Positions 1 through 12,900 of a stretch of DNA of 64,000 nt are shown here, in pieces. Source of the stretch: Aricia agestis (taxonomy: Eukaryota > Arthropoda > Insecta > Lepidoptera > Lycaenidae); contig NC_056407.1 of assembly GCF_905147365.1 (NCBI RefSeq), positions 18,273,980 to 18,337,979 on the forward strand, written 5' to 3'. Position 1 is the first letter of the stretch. Every line of letters begins with the position of its first letter. The position numbers and the translations under genes were made by a program. A model generated the notes under the pieces. It worked only from the letters and a program-made list of their open reading frames with translations. It was not told where the DNA came from and made no database searches.

Positions 1-328
1 TTGTTTGTTTGAACGCGCTAATCTCAGGAACTACTGCTCCGATTTGAAAAATTATTACAGTGTTAGATAGCCCATTTATCGGGGAAGGCTACATGTTATA
101 CGTCTTTATCACGTTAAGACTACTATGAGCAAAGAATTAGAGGAAAATGTGGAAAAAACGGGGGAAATTATTTGAAAGGGCTTATCTCACGAACTACTGG
201 AGCATTTTTTTCTATTATTTGGCACCGATAATAAGTAGACCACGTGAAGGATCATAGGCTATTTTTTGTGGACTCATTTGTCTGTGAAATATCTAATTTA
301 CGCGGGCGAAGCCGCGCGGAACGTCTAG
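1..328 (+). mobile_element. Helitron-like element, 3' part
   Basis: The fragment ends at CTAG (325-328) followed by T, just after a GC hairpin (CGCGGGC-GAA-GCCGCGC). This is the Helitron 3' signature. The 5' end lies outside the window. Related copies are at 38814-39188 (+), 48244-48809 (+) and 24577-24850 (-). Confidence 0.75.
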
Positions 329-483
329 TAATAAATAATAATTCAAAAGTAGTCGGTGTGGTAAGAAGAGAGTTTTGGAAGAACCTTTGCTTTTATAAAC
401 ACTTTAAATAGCAGTGGCATAATACGTTATTTCGCCATTTAAAAAATATATTGTCATAATGTGATCTCAATGTCACATACACC

Positions 484-760
484 ACGTCAAGACGTCAAGA
501 CGTCAAGACGTCAAGACATGGTCAAGACCAAGAAGGGTGTAAACTTCTTGGTCAAGACCAATGACATAAGGTCAACACAATGAAGACAATGACCAATGAC
601 GACAATATGTCAAATTGAAGAAGGGACAGTAATGAGAAATGGCTTCGGCCTGATGAAAAAACTTATTTCATATTATTGATATCAAAGAATTTGCTTCGGC
701 CTGATGAAAACTCTATTTCAGATGGTTAATATAAAAGAATTGGCTTCGGCCTTCGGCCTT
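484..760. repeat. Two short tandem repeats upstream of the ZAD gene
   Basis: The 8-bp unit GTCAAGAC is repeated about four times at 484-520. A roughly 50-bp unit centred on GGCTTCGGCC is repeated three times (starts near 641, 691 and 742). Both lie 205-480 bp before the ATG at 965, so they may sit in the promoter or 5'UTR. Confidence 0.8.
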
Positions 761-964
761 CACTATCATTCATTAAATAGAGAAAACATAGAAATGGCTG
801 TATGGGCAACGCTTCCTTTGCCTGTCCCGACCGGGACGAATTAAAAAAAAATGTCACATTATGCAAATGTCAAACACTGATGTCTCATGTCAAAACGAAG
901 TTAGTTTATTTGTGTTATTTATTTTTAATATTTTTAAGCATTATTTAAGTAATTATAAATAAAT

Positions 965-3900
965 ATGAATAATAGAAAATCTGATTTAGATTTTAAAAGT
1001 GCTTGCCGAGCATGTTTAAGAACTGCTGAAGGAAAAATGGACTCTTTATTTTCTTTGTATAATAAAGAAATGTTATCAAAAATGTTTTCAGACATAACTT
1101 CTATTCAAGTAAGTTAATAATAAAATATTGAGTAAATTTGGATGTACGTACGTTAATTTCCTTGCTCCTAATTGCATTCGTCATGTGTGTTTTAGATTGA
1201 ACATGAGGAAAATTTACCTTTGCAAGTGTGTAGTCTATGCTGTCAACAGCTAATAAAATCCTATAAGTTCAGATTAAAGTGCCGGGAGTCTGATAGTTAC
1301 ATTAGGTCATTTATTGATTCAGAAAAATCAATCTCTACAGAAACAAGGTAACCATTGTCACTTCAAAATTTACTACTAACATTCAGGTTCAAGTTTGTTA
1401 ATTTGGTGCTATAAACTAAGTAATGAATTAGATATTTGAAATTAAAATTAAAAGTAATATTTCTCTGTTTCTCTTCAGGATAGACTCATCTGAAAGTATT
1501 GTAAATTGTAACAATAATGATGGATTAAAAGAAAAGGATCAATTTGAAATTGAAGTGAAGGTGGAGGATCATGATCAAGAGGGTATGGAATATTTTTTTT
1601 ATATTTAATTGTTTTTTTTTTAATTACATAATTCCAAAAATCAACAAAAAAAATCTTTATGAATGAAAAAAATATAACGATTTATATCTCGATCGTGGAA
1701 AAACTAGACAATAGCATATCTATTGTTATACTTATGCATTATAATAATTTGTTCCAGAAATAGAGTATTTGGAAGAGGAAGTTTTTAGTGCAGAGGACAA
1801 ATACTTGATACCAGACATTAATAAGAGGTAAGTAAATAATTATTAATACCCTAAATTGTTAAATTTGTACTAAAAATGAGTGATCACTGGCCTATTACAA
1901 TATCCTCTTTTTTTGCAGTGAGAATATCATCACTTCAGGTATGTAATATGAGCTGCATGTAACCAATAATTATTATTATTGACTAGCTGTTGCCCGCGAC
2001 TTCTTCCGCATGGACTTCAGTTTATACCCAAAGGGTAAAAATGGGACCCTATTACTAAGACTTCAATGTCAGTCCGTCTGTCTGACTGTGTGTCTCCAGG
2101 CTGTAACTCAAGATTTGCTATAGCAAGATTTCTGAAATTTTCACAGATTGTGTATATATCTGTTGCCGCTATAACAACAAATACTAAAAACAAAATAAAA
2201 TTAATATTTAAAGGGGGCTCCCATACAACAAACGTGATTTTCTTGCTATTTTTTGCTCAATCAATAACTGCAACACATAGGCACTTGAAATATTGACGAA
2301 ATACTCAGTTAAATTTGTACTTTAATAATCTATACATAATATATCAATAATAAAATTTAAATAAATTAAATAATTAAGGGGGGCTCCCATACAAAAATAC
2401 AATTTTCAGCCTATTTTTGCTCGATTGAGGTACAGAACCCTTCGTGCGCGAGTTTAACTCGCACTTGGCCGACTTTTTATTTTAAATTAAACTTTATATT
2501 TTATCTATACTAATATTATAAATGCGAAAGTATCTCTGTCTGACTGTCTGTCTGTCTGTCTCGCTTTCACGCCAAAACTACCCAACCGATTGTAATGAAA
2601 TTTTGTACACAGATAGTCTAAAGCCTGAGAAAGGACATAGGCTACTCTTTACTGGAAAAAAGGGTTGTAAGGGGGTGAAAATGCGTAAATTTGTTCAAAT
2701 TAAGTTAGTTCCAAAAAATCATAATAGATGGCGCCGTGCCGTCTCCTACATAGCGCTGACGCCTACGAATAATAAAAACTAAGGAAAAGTACATGAAGGT
2801 ATAATGGAAAAGTAACTCCGTCAAAAAACATGCTCCACAATATTTGTCAAAAAAGTGTACCTTAGGTATACATTTCAATACATTTGCAATATTTAGGTGA
2901 CCTTGAGCGGTACTAGGCTGACGTTACATGACAGATCAAAAGGAACCAAATTTAAAACGGTAATAGTATGGGAGTTAAGATTCCTTAGTTTTTATTATTC
3001 GTAGGCTGACGCTTACTCAAACGTCTTTCTATAAAAGGTGGTATCATCTTGCATGGGTTTTTGAGTTTTTCGATTGTGATTTATGTGATAATATGTGATT
3101 TTACGTTATTAAATAACTCAGTACTTTATCTATGCAGTGACGTAACCTTAAACATATCAATGATAAATAGTTTATGGGTAAAGACTAAAGTTATGTAATT
3201 GAGGAGCTAAATATACTTTAAAATTTGGCATAAGTAAATAAAGATTAATTTTAATTAAAAATGAAATAAGTTATGTGCACACTGCACAGCTGTTTTGGGT
3301 GTTTTGATTTAACGGGTACCAGGGTTTTTTATAAAAGCTTTTGACACCAATTTTGTTGATATCGCGCGCTATGAACTGAAGTGCACGCGGACGAAATCCC
3401 GGGCAACAGCTAGTGCCAAATAAAGCTTATTTAGCCCTCTAATTACTCAACTTTACCCATAAACTATTTATCATTGATAGGTTTAAGGTTACGTCACTAC
3501 ATAAGTACAGAGTTATTTAGTAACGTAAAAAAGAAATAATAATCGAAAAAAATCTAAACTTGAATGTAAGATACCACCTCTTATAGAAAGACGTATAAGT
3601 AAGCGTCAGTGCGATGTAGGAGACGCACGGCGCCATCTATTATGAATTTTTGGAACTAACTTAATTTGAACAAATGTACGCATTTTTTCTTACTTAGTAA
3701 GTACTTACTTAGATAGTAACTATCTGTATACAAAATTTTGGTTCGGTAGTTTTGGCGTGAAAGCGAGACAGACAGACAGAGATACTTTCGCATTTATAAT
3801 ATTAGTATAGATTAAGAGTTGTGACCCTTGGCTGTAAGGCTGCCTTCACATTACGTCGCAAGCACTGCGGCAGCAGCGCTGCAGCCGCACTGCATGCGAC

Positions 3901-6900
3901 ATAATGTGAAGGCGCTCTAATATACTGCGTTATTAACCTTGAGTAGCATCTGTGACTGATGTCTGATACAACATATATGTGTAAACTTTCCTCATCATTA
4001 TAAATTGAAGATGTGAGTTGAAGAACACAATAACTAACATTTTGTAACATGGACATTTACTTATTTTTTCCCTTTTAATTTGAACAAACCTTGTAACTTA
4101 TCTACTTCATCACCTGGCTACACATATAAGTCAGGTGATATTTATCTGGCTACACATATATTAGCTAGGTGATGAAGTCTTCAGTTATACAAAAAAGGTA
4201 TTTTTTACTGTTAGTTATTGTGTTCTTCCACTCACGTCTTCAATTATGTTCGTCAGTGTTACGGCCAATTTTTAACTAAGTTGATGTTATTTCAGAAGTT
4301 CAGACTGTAACAAGCAAGAATAAAAGTTCAGGCAAACCTAAAACTACCAAAGATTATGATAAATTTGAGTGTGAGGTGTGTTACAAGGTTTGTTTTATGT
4401 TCAATATATAAATATAATGACTCAAACAGAAAATTGAAATATTATATTATACTTATATTTTCGTACATTTAACATCATTTATTTTTAATGTTTCATAAAA
4501 TTATACATAATATAATCGTATAAAAAATATTCAGTTATTAAAAAAAATAAGCAAAAGCAAAGGAGATGTTATTTAAAAATTAAACAAATAAATGGAATTC
4601 TAGATTATTATTAAGTCGACTTTGATAGCCATATTCAGACCTTAGTCAACAGTTGCCGTGCGCCATTTAGTGAGCAAAAAAGGTAGCCCCCAATCCCCAT
4701 TGACAAAAGTCGAGCACATGGCGTAAGTCAGTCAACTGCCTAGGAATCAATTTCCTCAATGGTACAATCATCTATGGTAGGTAACATTTGCAATATAATT
4801 TAATTAAATAATTTTCAGAAATTTAAAAACCTAAGGATGCTGAATGTTCACATCAACAAATACCATATTCAGGAGGATGATCTGGCATTTCCCTGCGGGC
4901 AGTGCAAGGAGTCATTTAACTCTGAACACGACCTACACCTACACTCCGCCCTGCACACACCTGTCGACAATGTGTGGATGTGTAACAAGTGCCAAAAAGT
5001 GTTTAAAGGTAAATAAAAAGCTTTAAGTGATTATTATTTATTGCAAGTTTGTTACGGCAGCTCTCTCAGAGCTAATTTTACTCGTGTTTAGATAACATAC
5101 CTCACAAAGTTTAGATAACATCCCAATTCATTCTCAAGACTCATGCTTCGATACTAATCTATACTAATATTATAAATGCGAAAGTGGGAGTTTACACGTG
5201 GGAGAGCCATGCTTCGGCATGAATGGGCCGGCTCGACCGGAGAAATACCAAGTTCTCACAGAAAACCGGCGTGAAACAGCGCTTGCGCTGTGTTTCGCCG
5301 AGTGAATGAGTTTACCGGAGGCCCAATCCCCTACCCTATTCCCTTCCCTACCCTAATCCCTTCCCTTCCCTTTCCTTCCCTTCCCATCCCTACCCTCCCC
5401 TATTACCCTATTCCCTCTTAAAAGGCCGGCAACGCACCTGCAGCTCTTCTGATGCTGCGAGTGTCCATGGGCGACGGAAGTTGCTTTCCATCAGGTGACC
5501 AGCGGGGCTAAAATGGTCGCTTTGAAGAATCATGATATGAATCATAACATGATTCATTTTTCTAAAATCGCAAAATGCAACTCTGCTTGCAATTCATTTC
5601 TGTATTTTTGTACTAATTTGACATTTGTCAGTTTGACAGTTTTGACAATTCATTTGCTGAATTGATTGAGAGGAATTGCTAAATGTGTCCATTTTAGCCC
5701 CACCGTTTGCTCGTTTGCCCCCTTATTTCATAAAACAAAAAGTATCTCTGTTTGTCTGTCTGTCTGTCTCGCTTTCACGCCAAAACTACCGAACCGATTT
5801 ATAATAATAATAATGATTGTAATGAAATTTTGTATACAAATAGTCTAAAGCCTGAGAAAGGACATAGGCTACTATTTTACTGAAAAAAAGGGTTGTAAGG
5901 GGATGAAAATGCGTAAATTTGTTGAAATTAAGGTTAGTTCCAAAAATTCATAATAGATGGCGCCGTGCGTCTTCTACATCGCGCTGTCGCTTGCTCAACG
6001 TCTTTCTATAAGAGGTGGTATCATCTTACATACGAGTTTCGATTTTTTTCGATTGTTATTGCTTTTTTACGTTATTAAATAACTCAGTACTTTATCTATA
6101 AACCTATCAATGATAAATAGTTTATGGGTAAAGTTGTGTAATCGGGGGGCTAAATAAGCTTTAAAATTTGGCATAAAATATACATAAGTTTAATTTTAAA
6201 AAATGAAAAAAAACACTGCACAGCTGTTTTGATTTATGTGGTACCAGGGTTTTTTTTATAAAAGCTTTTGACACCAATTTTGTTGACATCGCGTGCTATA
6301 AACTGAAGTCCACGCGGACGAAGTCGCGGGCAACAGCTAGTATTATTATAAATGGAAATCTATATATTATCCAGATTCCAGATATCGGGCTTAAAACGCT
6401 ACACTAATTCGAATTATTAATTTTGTATATGGACACTGCTGTTTCCGTATATTTTCTGTAGGTATACTTGTATAGTACCATCGAGGAAATCGATTCCTAG
6501 GCAGTTGGCAGACCAACCTCATTTGGTCGGATCATGTCAATTTTATGTCAATTCTGTCGGCGGGGTTTGAAGTTACGCGACCAAAATACTTAGGTTATCT
6601 GCCTGGGAATTAACTTCTCTGATAGTACATATAATATTATCTAAATTTTAATTTTTTTTTTTAATTTACTTTCAATAATTTTCAGGCCGCACCGCGTTAC
6701 GCCGTCATATCCGCTACCACATGGAGCACAAGCGTCACGCGTGCGCGTGCGGCAAGACGTTCGCCGAGCGGTGCGCGTTGCTTCGTCACGCGCGCGTGCA
6801 CACCGGACAACTCGCGCTAAAGAACTTCGTGTGCGAGTACTGTGATAAGAGGTAGCTGGTATCAATGATGAAATACTCAAACCAGATATGTTACTACCGC

Positions 6901-9900
6901 GCGCGTTGTGAAGCTTCAAATACGGCCCAATTGGGCCGTCTGTTGTTTAGTCTGCATCGAGCGCAGTCACGAATGTGCCGCGTCTTGTCTTACCTAAATA
7001 AATTAAAAATAACGTCGTGCGTGTATCGAAAATGTACCAATTATGACTCGAAAGTAAACAAAACACATGGAATCCCTTACCACATGCCTTGATTGCAATA
7101 AATACCTCGATTATTTACATTTTCAATTATTTTTTCGAACAATCTGGAAAAATCGAATTTTCTTCATAGCTCAGGCGAAGAAAGAGACAGCGTTTAAAAA
7201 AAGAACTGTCTCTTTTACGTAAATGGTTTTTCGTATCTTTTGTTTCACTCATCTGTCAAATTTGTCAATGTCTGCAATTTTGAATTTGAAAATTGTTCGG
7301 AAGAGATTTAAGCCGGAAAATAGTATGGACGTAACATATCTGTATAAGTACAATATCATTGGCTGGTATTTTATATTCGATCAATTATTACTATTGATTA
7401 GACCGCGCACAAATAAGTGTTACTCCCTTCACATTTTAAGTTTTTATCGACATGATCTACATGTCGAAATGTGAAGGGAGTAACACTTATTTGTGCGCGG
7501 TCTAATCGATAGTAATAATTGATCGAATATAAAATATCAGCTGCATTTGCACAAAATAGAGTATGTTCTTGCATTGTGAAGAAATAAAATTTTCACAATG
7601 GAATGAATCCAATTGCAAGTACTTTATAACCAATAAATTCTTATATAATATAATACAGATTAAAGAGTATTCACTTGGATTTTGTACATATTGGTAGGTT
7701 GTGTTTTGTGAGTTGTAAATTATAATAAAAGTTAATATAAATTACAAAATAACAGTTCATTTGCGTTCCTAAATGAAATTTGGACATTAATTAACAATTC
7801 TACTTCTATTCATCTGACTTTTGACATAAGCAAATTGTAATTCTTCTTATTATGGCACTTCGGCTATATAACCACGGCCTGTGTCGATATGGCGAGAAAA
7901 CAATAATATTCTCTTATACAATTTTCAGCATCGTTTTCCTATATTGTCAGCGGGGCTAAAATGGTCGCTTTGAAGAATCATTATATGAATCATAACATGA
8001 TTCATTTTTCTAAAATCGCAAAATGCAACTCTGCTTGCAATTCATTTCTGTATTTTTGTACTGATTTGACATTTGTCAGTTTGACAGTTTTGACAATTCA
8101 TTTGCTGAATTGATTGAGAGGAATTGCTAAATGTGACCATTTTAGCCCCGCTGGACCCTGGATTGACCCAAATACACGTATAATGTGATGTAGGTTCATA
8201 GACCGCGCGGCGCTGGGCGCTCACGTGGCGCGTCACACGGGCGAGCGCGCGCACGCATGCGCATGCGGCGCGGCGTTCCGCTCGGCGCGGCTGCTGCGCT
8301 CGCACCGCCGCGTGCACGACGACCACCGCCCGCACGCCTGCACCGTCTGCGACAAACGGTAACTTGATTATAATATATTAGATTTCGCCACTCTAACTCA
8401 AACATTGGCGGGTCACTTAAACGAAAAAGTTGTGGTCTTTTAAATTATAATTTTGTGAACAAAGCTTAGTGAGGGCTTTAATCATTATATTTCAGGCACA
8501 AATTTTTCAGAACTAGTTTTCATAAAAAATATCTTTCTTTCTATTAATTCCCACTTCACTTAATTTTTATTTTATTTTAAGAAAAGAATAGCTGTTGCCC
8601 GCGACTTCGTCCGCGTTAGCATAGTAGATCACATCCCAAGTATTATTTATTGTACAAAAATATTCAATATACAGAATTGACTTTCCTACGATTTTATTAT
8701 ATACTGGCGACCCGCCCCGGCTTCGCACGGGTAAAAAATATATAGCCAATGTCACTCACTGGATAAATAAGTTTTTAATCTATACTAATATTATTATAAA
8801 GAGGTAAACTTTTTTGTTTACTCATAGATCTATTACTACTACTCGACTAAGAGCTGACGACCAAATCAGTCTTGTAGCTTCAGCTGTGTTAAAACTCCGT
8901 TAGCTACTTCCCTGAACAACCCTTTCTGATAATCTGCCTGCTGGCAGGCCGTGGGCGGTGGGTGTGGGAGTAGTGGGGTGGGGAAAAAAGAAAAAAAATG
9001 TAGGTTCAGCTGTATTAAAACTCCGTTACCTACTCCCACACCCACCGCCCACGGCCTGTCAGCACGCAGAATATCAGAAAGGGTTGTTCAGGGAAGTAGC
9101 TAATGGAGTTTTAATAAGGCTGAACCTACATTTTTTCTTTTTTTCCCCACCCCACTACTCCCACACCCACCGCCCACGGTCAGAAAGGGTTGTTCAGGGA
9201 AGTAGCTAACGGAGTTTTAACACAGCTGAAGCTACATGTAACATGACTGATTTGGTCGTCAGCTCTCCGTCGATACTATTGATAGATACATTACTATTCA
9301 ATAGTCAATACTCATAGATCCACAGATCTAAACCGCACACCCCCGCGGCCCCGCCTTGGTAGCGCCAACTTCGAAACGGGCGAAAATCGCAATATTTTAA
9401 TTTCGCCATAACTTCTAAACCAAACGTCCAATTTTAATCATTCAAAGACCAAATATTGTCTACATAAACTGTACTTAGAGATGAAATAATTTATTTTGAT
9501 AAGGATTATTAGCATGAGTAAAATAAATGCATTTAAATGTAGTCCAAAAAAATCAAGATTTTTAAATAAAAAAATTTAAAAAAAAGCGGACATTTTTATA
9601 GATATTTATAAGATCTACATTTACTTAGAACATTGTATGGTTCTATCTTTTATAGTTTAGGCAGCGTACGCAAAATAAGTAAATTTTCTGGTTGTTTCCG
9701 AAAAACTGAAATATCTTACGGAACCCTATATTTTCTAAAATAAAAAGTAGCCTATGTTACTCGTAAATAATGTAGCTTTCGATTAGTGAAAGAATTTTTA
9801 AAATCGGTCCTTTTTAAAGTAGTTTTTGAGCCTATTCGTTACAATTAAACAAACAAACAAAGTTTACCTCTTTATAATATTAGTATAGATACATGGAAAA

Positions 9901-12900
9901 CTTACAGCTATTGTTACAATGAAATTAAAAAACGGAATACATAATAAGGAGTCAATTAGAAGTTTTTACTAATAGTAATAGTTTACAAAATATTGACTTA
10001 AATATGTTATGAATAATAATACTAGTACTACTACAACACAATTTACATTTTAAACAAGAATATCAGTTATTTTTAGTGTTATCTTATTTCTTACATTACA
10101 GTATTTCATACAGAAGAGATAACATCAACAGTCAATTATTTTTTGATCAACAAAATGCTTGCATAATGATATTTTTAGAGCTGAAACAATACAATTGAAA
10201 ATATCTAGATCCATATTAGAACAAACCGAGTTAGTAGCTTGCTTGCACGATACATGAATGAGTTGTGTCTGTAGTAGGTGTGGGTAGTGGGTAAAAAGAT
10301 AGGGACATGACGACGGTAGGACTTAGTAGGAATTTTAAAAAACAACTTAGATAATAGGTTGGGGCAGTTTAGAATATTCGAAGAAATTTAAAAATGTAAT
10401 TTATTAAATATGGCTAATTCGTTATCTGATTAATCAGAACTTGACACTTATATAGTAATATTATTCAAATGAATACTACAATTAACAACTCGTGTTCCAG
10501 TTTTCGCCACGCGTCGACGCTTCGCACGCACTCGCGCACGCACTCCGGTGAGCGGCCGTACGTGTGCGCGGCGTGCGGCAAGACCTTCATACAGCACTCC
10601 AACCTCACACTGCACGCGCGCACGCATACCGGTGTGTAGCATTCATTTAGGGCTCCCACACAAAACTGCAGATTCGCACCGCATCGCATCGAAAATATCT
10701 GCGACGAAATTCGTAATAAAAATGAATACGATGCGATGCGGTGCGAATCTGCAGTTTTGTGTGGGAGGCCTTAAACAGTTTTGGATATATTGTTTGTCAA
10801 TATAAGTTGTGTAACAGAAATCTTTAAGTTTCTATCTCAGTATTGATTGGAACTAAAAACTGTTTTGATATAATTTGCGTATGAGGAGTCAAAAGGAGGG
10901 TAATGATTTGTTAATTCGTTAGGTTCTAGTCTCGAAATCAGCGGGCAGCGGGGCGGGAGCGGCGGCGGCACGTTCCAATGTATAGATTTATATGGATAAG
11001 CCGCAGTGTTGCCAGATCAGGGGATTTCCCCCTAGATTTAGGGGGTTTTCGACCAAGTTAGGGGAAAAACAGGGGGAAAAAATATTTGGGGGATTTTTTA
11101 GAGGAAATTCAAAATACACGTCAAATACAGTTTTTCTGCCAAATTTCACGTTCCTAATATTTTTTTACCATCTTTAAATTACTTGAGCGCCACAACAACT
11201 AATCGAGGCCGAGATTCGAGATGTTGAAAAGATTAATACAGTTCGACAAGGCTTTAAATGAATATGTCAATGATGTCAATGGGCGCTGCTGGTAAAAATT
11301 AACGTTTTTGTATAATAGAAGCGTTAGTTCCTTTTCTCGCCACGTTCATATAAAGCCTTGTCGAGCTGTAATAAAGTTTAGTAATATATTTTTATTGAAT
11401 ATTAAAAGAAAAAGTAATCTAGGGGATTTCTAGGGGGAATTCAAATTAGTTCAGAAGTACGGCGCCTAGACCATCTGGCAACACTAATAAGCCGTCTAGC
11501 GAATAATTTTTGATAGGGATTACAGTTTAGGAGCACACCCTACACTAATATTTTCGACAATTCCAGACAATAACCATTTTCCGACACTTTCCATCTACCA
11601 TCTGCTAGGCAAAGCTTTATAATAATTTATATTTTATATCAACTTGTAGGCCGATTAAAGATTTCCATTCGACACGGTTTCCGAAACTTTACCGAGCGGT
11701 CATAGATCGACGCCTAACGCGGCGAACGTTTATTGGATGTCGGGTGACGAAGTTTCCGAATCCAAGTCGAATTGCGCATTGTGAGTCGGGGCCTAGGTCC
11801 CTGTGTCAGAGTAGACAGAATTATAGAGTATGCCGATATCCAATTTTGAAAACTTTATTTTTAATATTTAAAAATAAATTATATCAGCCAGCGCGAGGCA
11901 CATTCCGTTCATAATCCTAGTGAAACCCGACGAATTTGACAGATATTGAAACCTGTCCGTCTCTTTGCAGTCGAACTACTGGTCGTTATGTCTATTGTGC
12001 CTGTGTTAAACGGCTCATGTCACTCAAGTCCTCTCTACATCCCAGGTGAGAAGCCGTACAGGTGCGATTTCTGCGGTCGCCAGTTCTCGTCGGGGTCGTC
12101 GCTGAGCGCGCACCGCCGCACGCACACCGGCGAGAAACCCTACTGCTGCCCCGTCTGCGGGAAACGGTATAAAACAACTTGCTATAAAGCATTGATTGGG
12201 GATGTTTGAAATATCTATTTGCCAAAGGTTGCCGCTATGTTAATGTAGCCTTAAGCTGCGTTTCCACCAGATATGTTTTGCGAGGAATGTGTTTTTGAGA
12301 ACCAATAGAATCGCTTCATTGACGTGAGCTTATCGTGACCTCGCTCAGCGCAGCGATTCTATTGGACCTTAAAAACACATTCCTCGCAAAACATCTCTGG
12401 TGGAAACGCATGCTAAAGATGCGCTTACACGAGCAATAATTGCGACACGAATGGACCGATCTGGAGCAATTAGCGGAGCAATATGGAGCAATTTCAATAC
12501 ATTGCGGCAATTATTTTGGCGATATTGCTTCTAATTGCTCCAGATATTTCATATCGATCAATGTCCCAGATACGATATATCCGATGGGCTTGGAAATTCC
12601 AGGGAATTGTATTGCGCAATATTGCTGTTTGTTGCTGCTTGATGTAGTCGTGACGTCATAGTTGACGAGAATTGACTGGAATTTATACAGGGTGTAACAA
12701 AAACAAGTGATAATACTTTAGGGTGTGTACGTGTTCCTTGTGGAGAGCTCACTGTGAAAGTAGCAGCGCTGAAAAACCAATTTTTTTTTTTCACTTTTGT
12801 ATGGGGAAACTCGTGACACTCGAGTCCTTGCCCATACAAAAGTGAAAAAAAAATTTCGTCTTTCAGCGCTGCTACTTTCACAGTGAGCTCTCTACAAGGA

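Larger units (their letters stand above)
5159..6342 (+). mobile_element. Helitron-like element split by a SINE-like insertion
   Basis: The 5' end TCTATACTAATATTATAAA begins at 5159. After AAAGT (5181-5185) the sequence switches to the SINE-like repeat and resumes at about 5739 with a repeated AAAGT. It ends in GCGGGCAACAGCTAG at 6342. This is intron 7 of the ZAD gene. Confidence 0.82.

Noticed and set aside
484..520. Possible CRISPR-like or regulatory array
   Set aside because: A simple 8-bp tandem repeat without spacers, in a eukaryotic genome.
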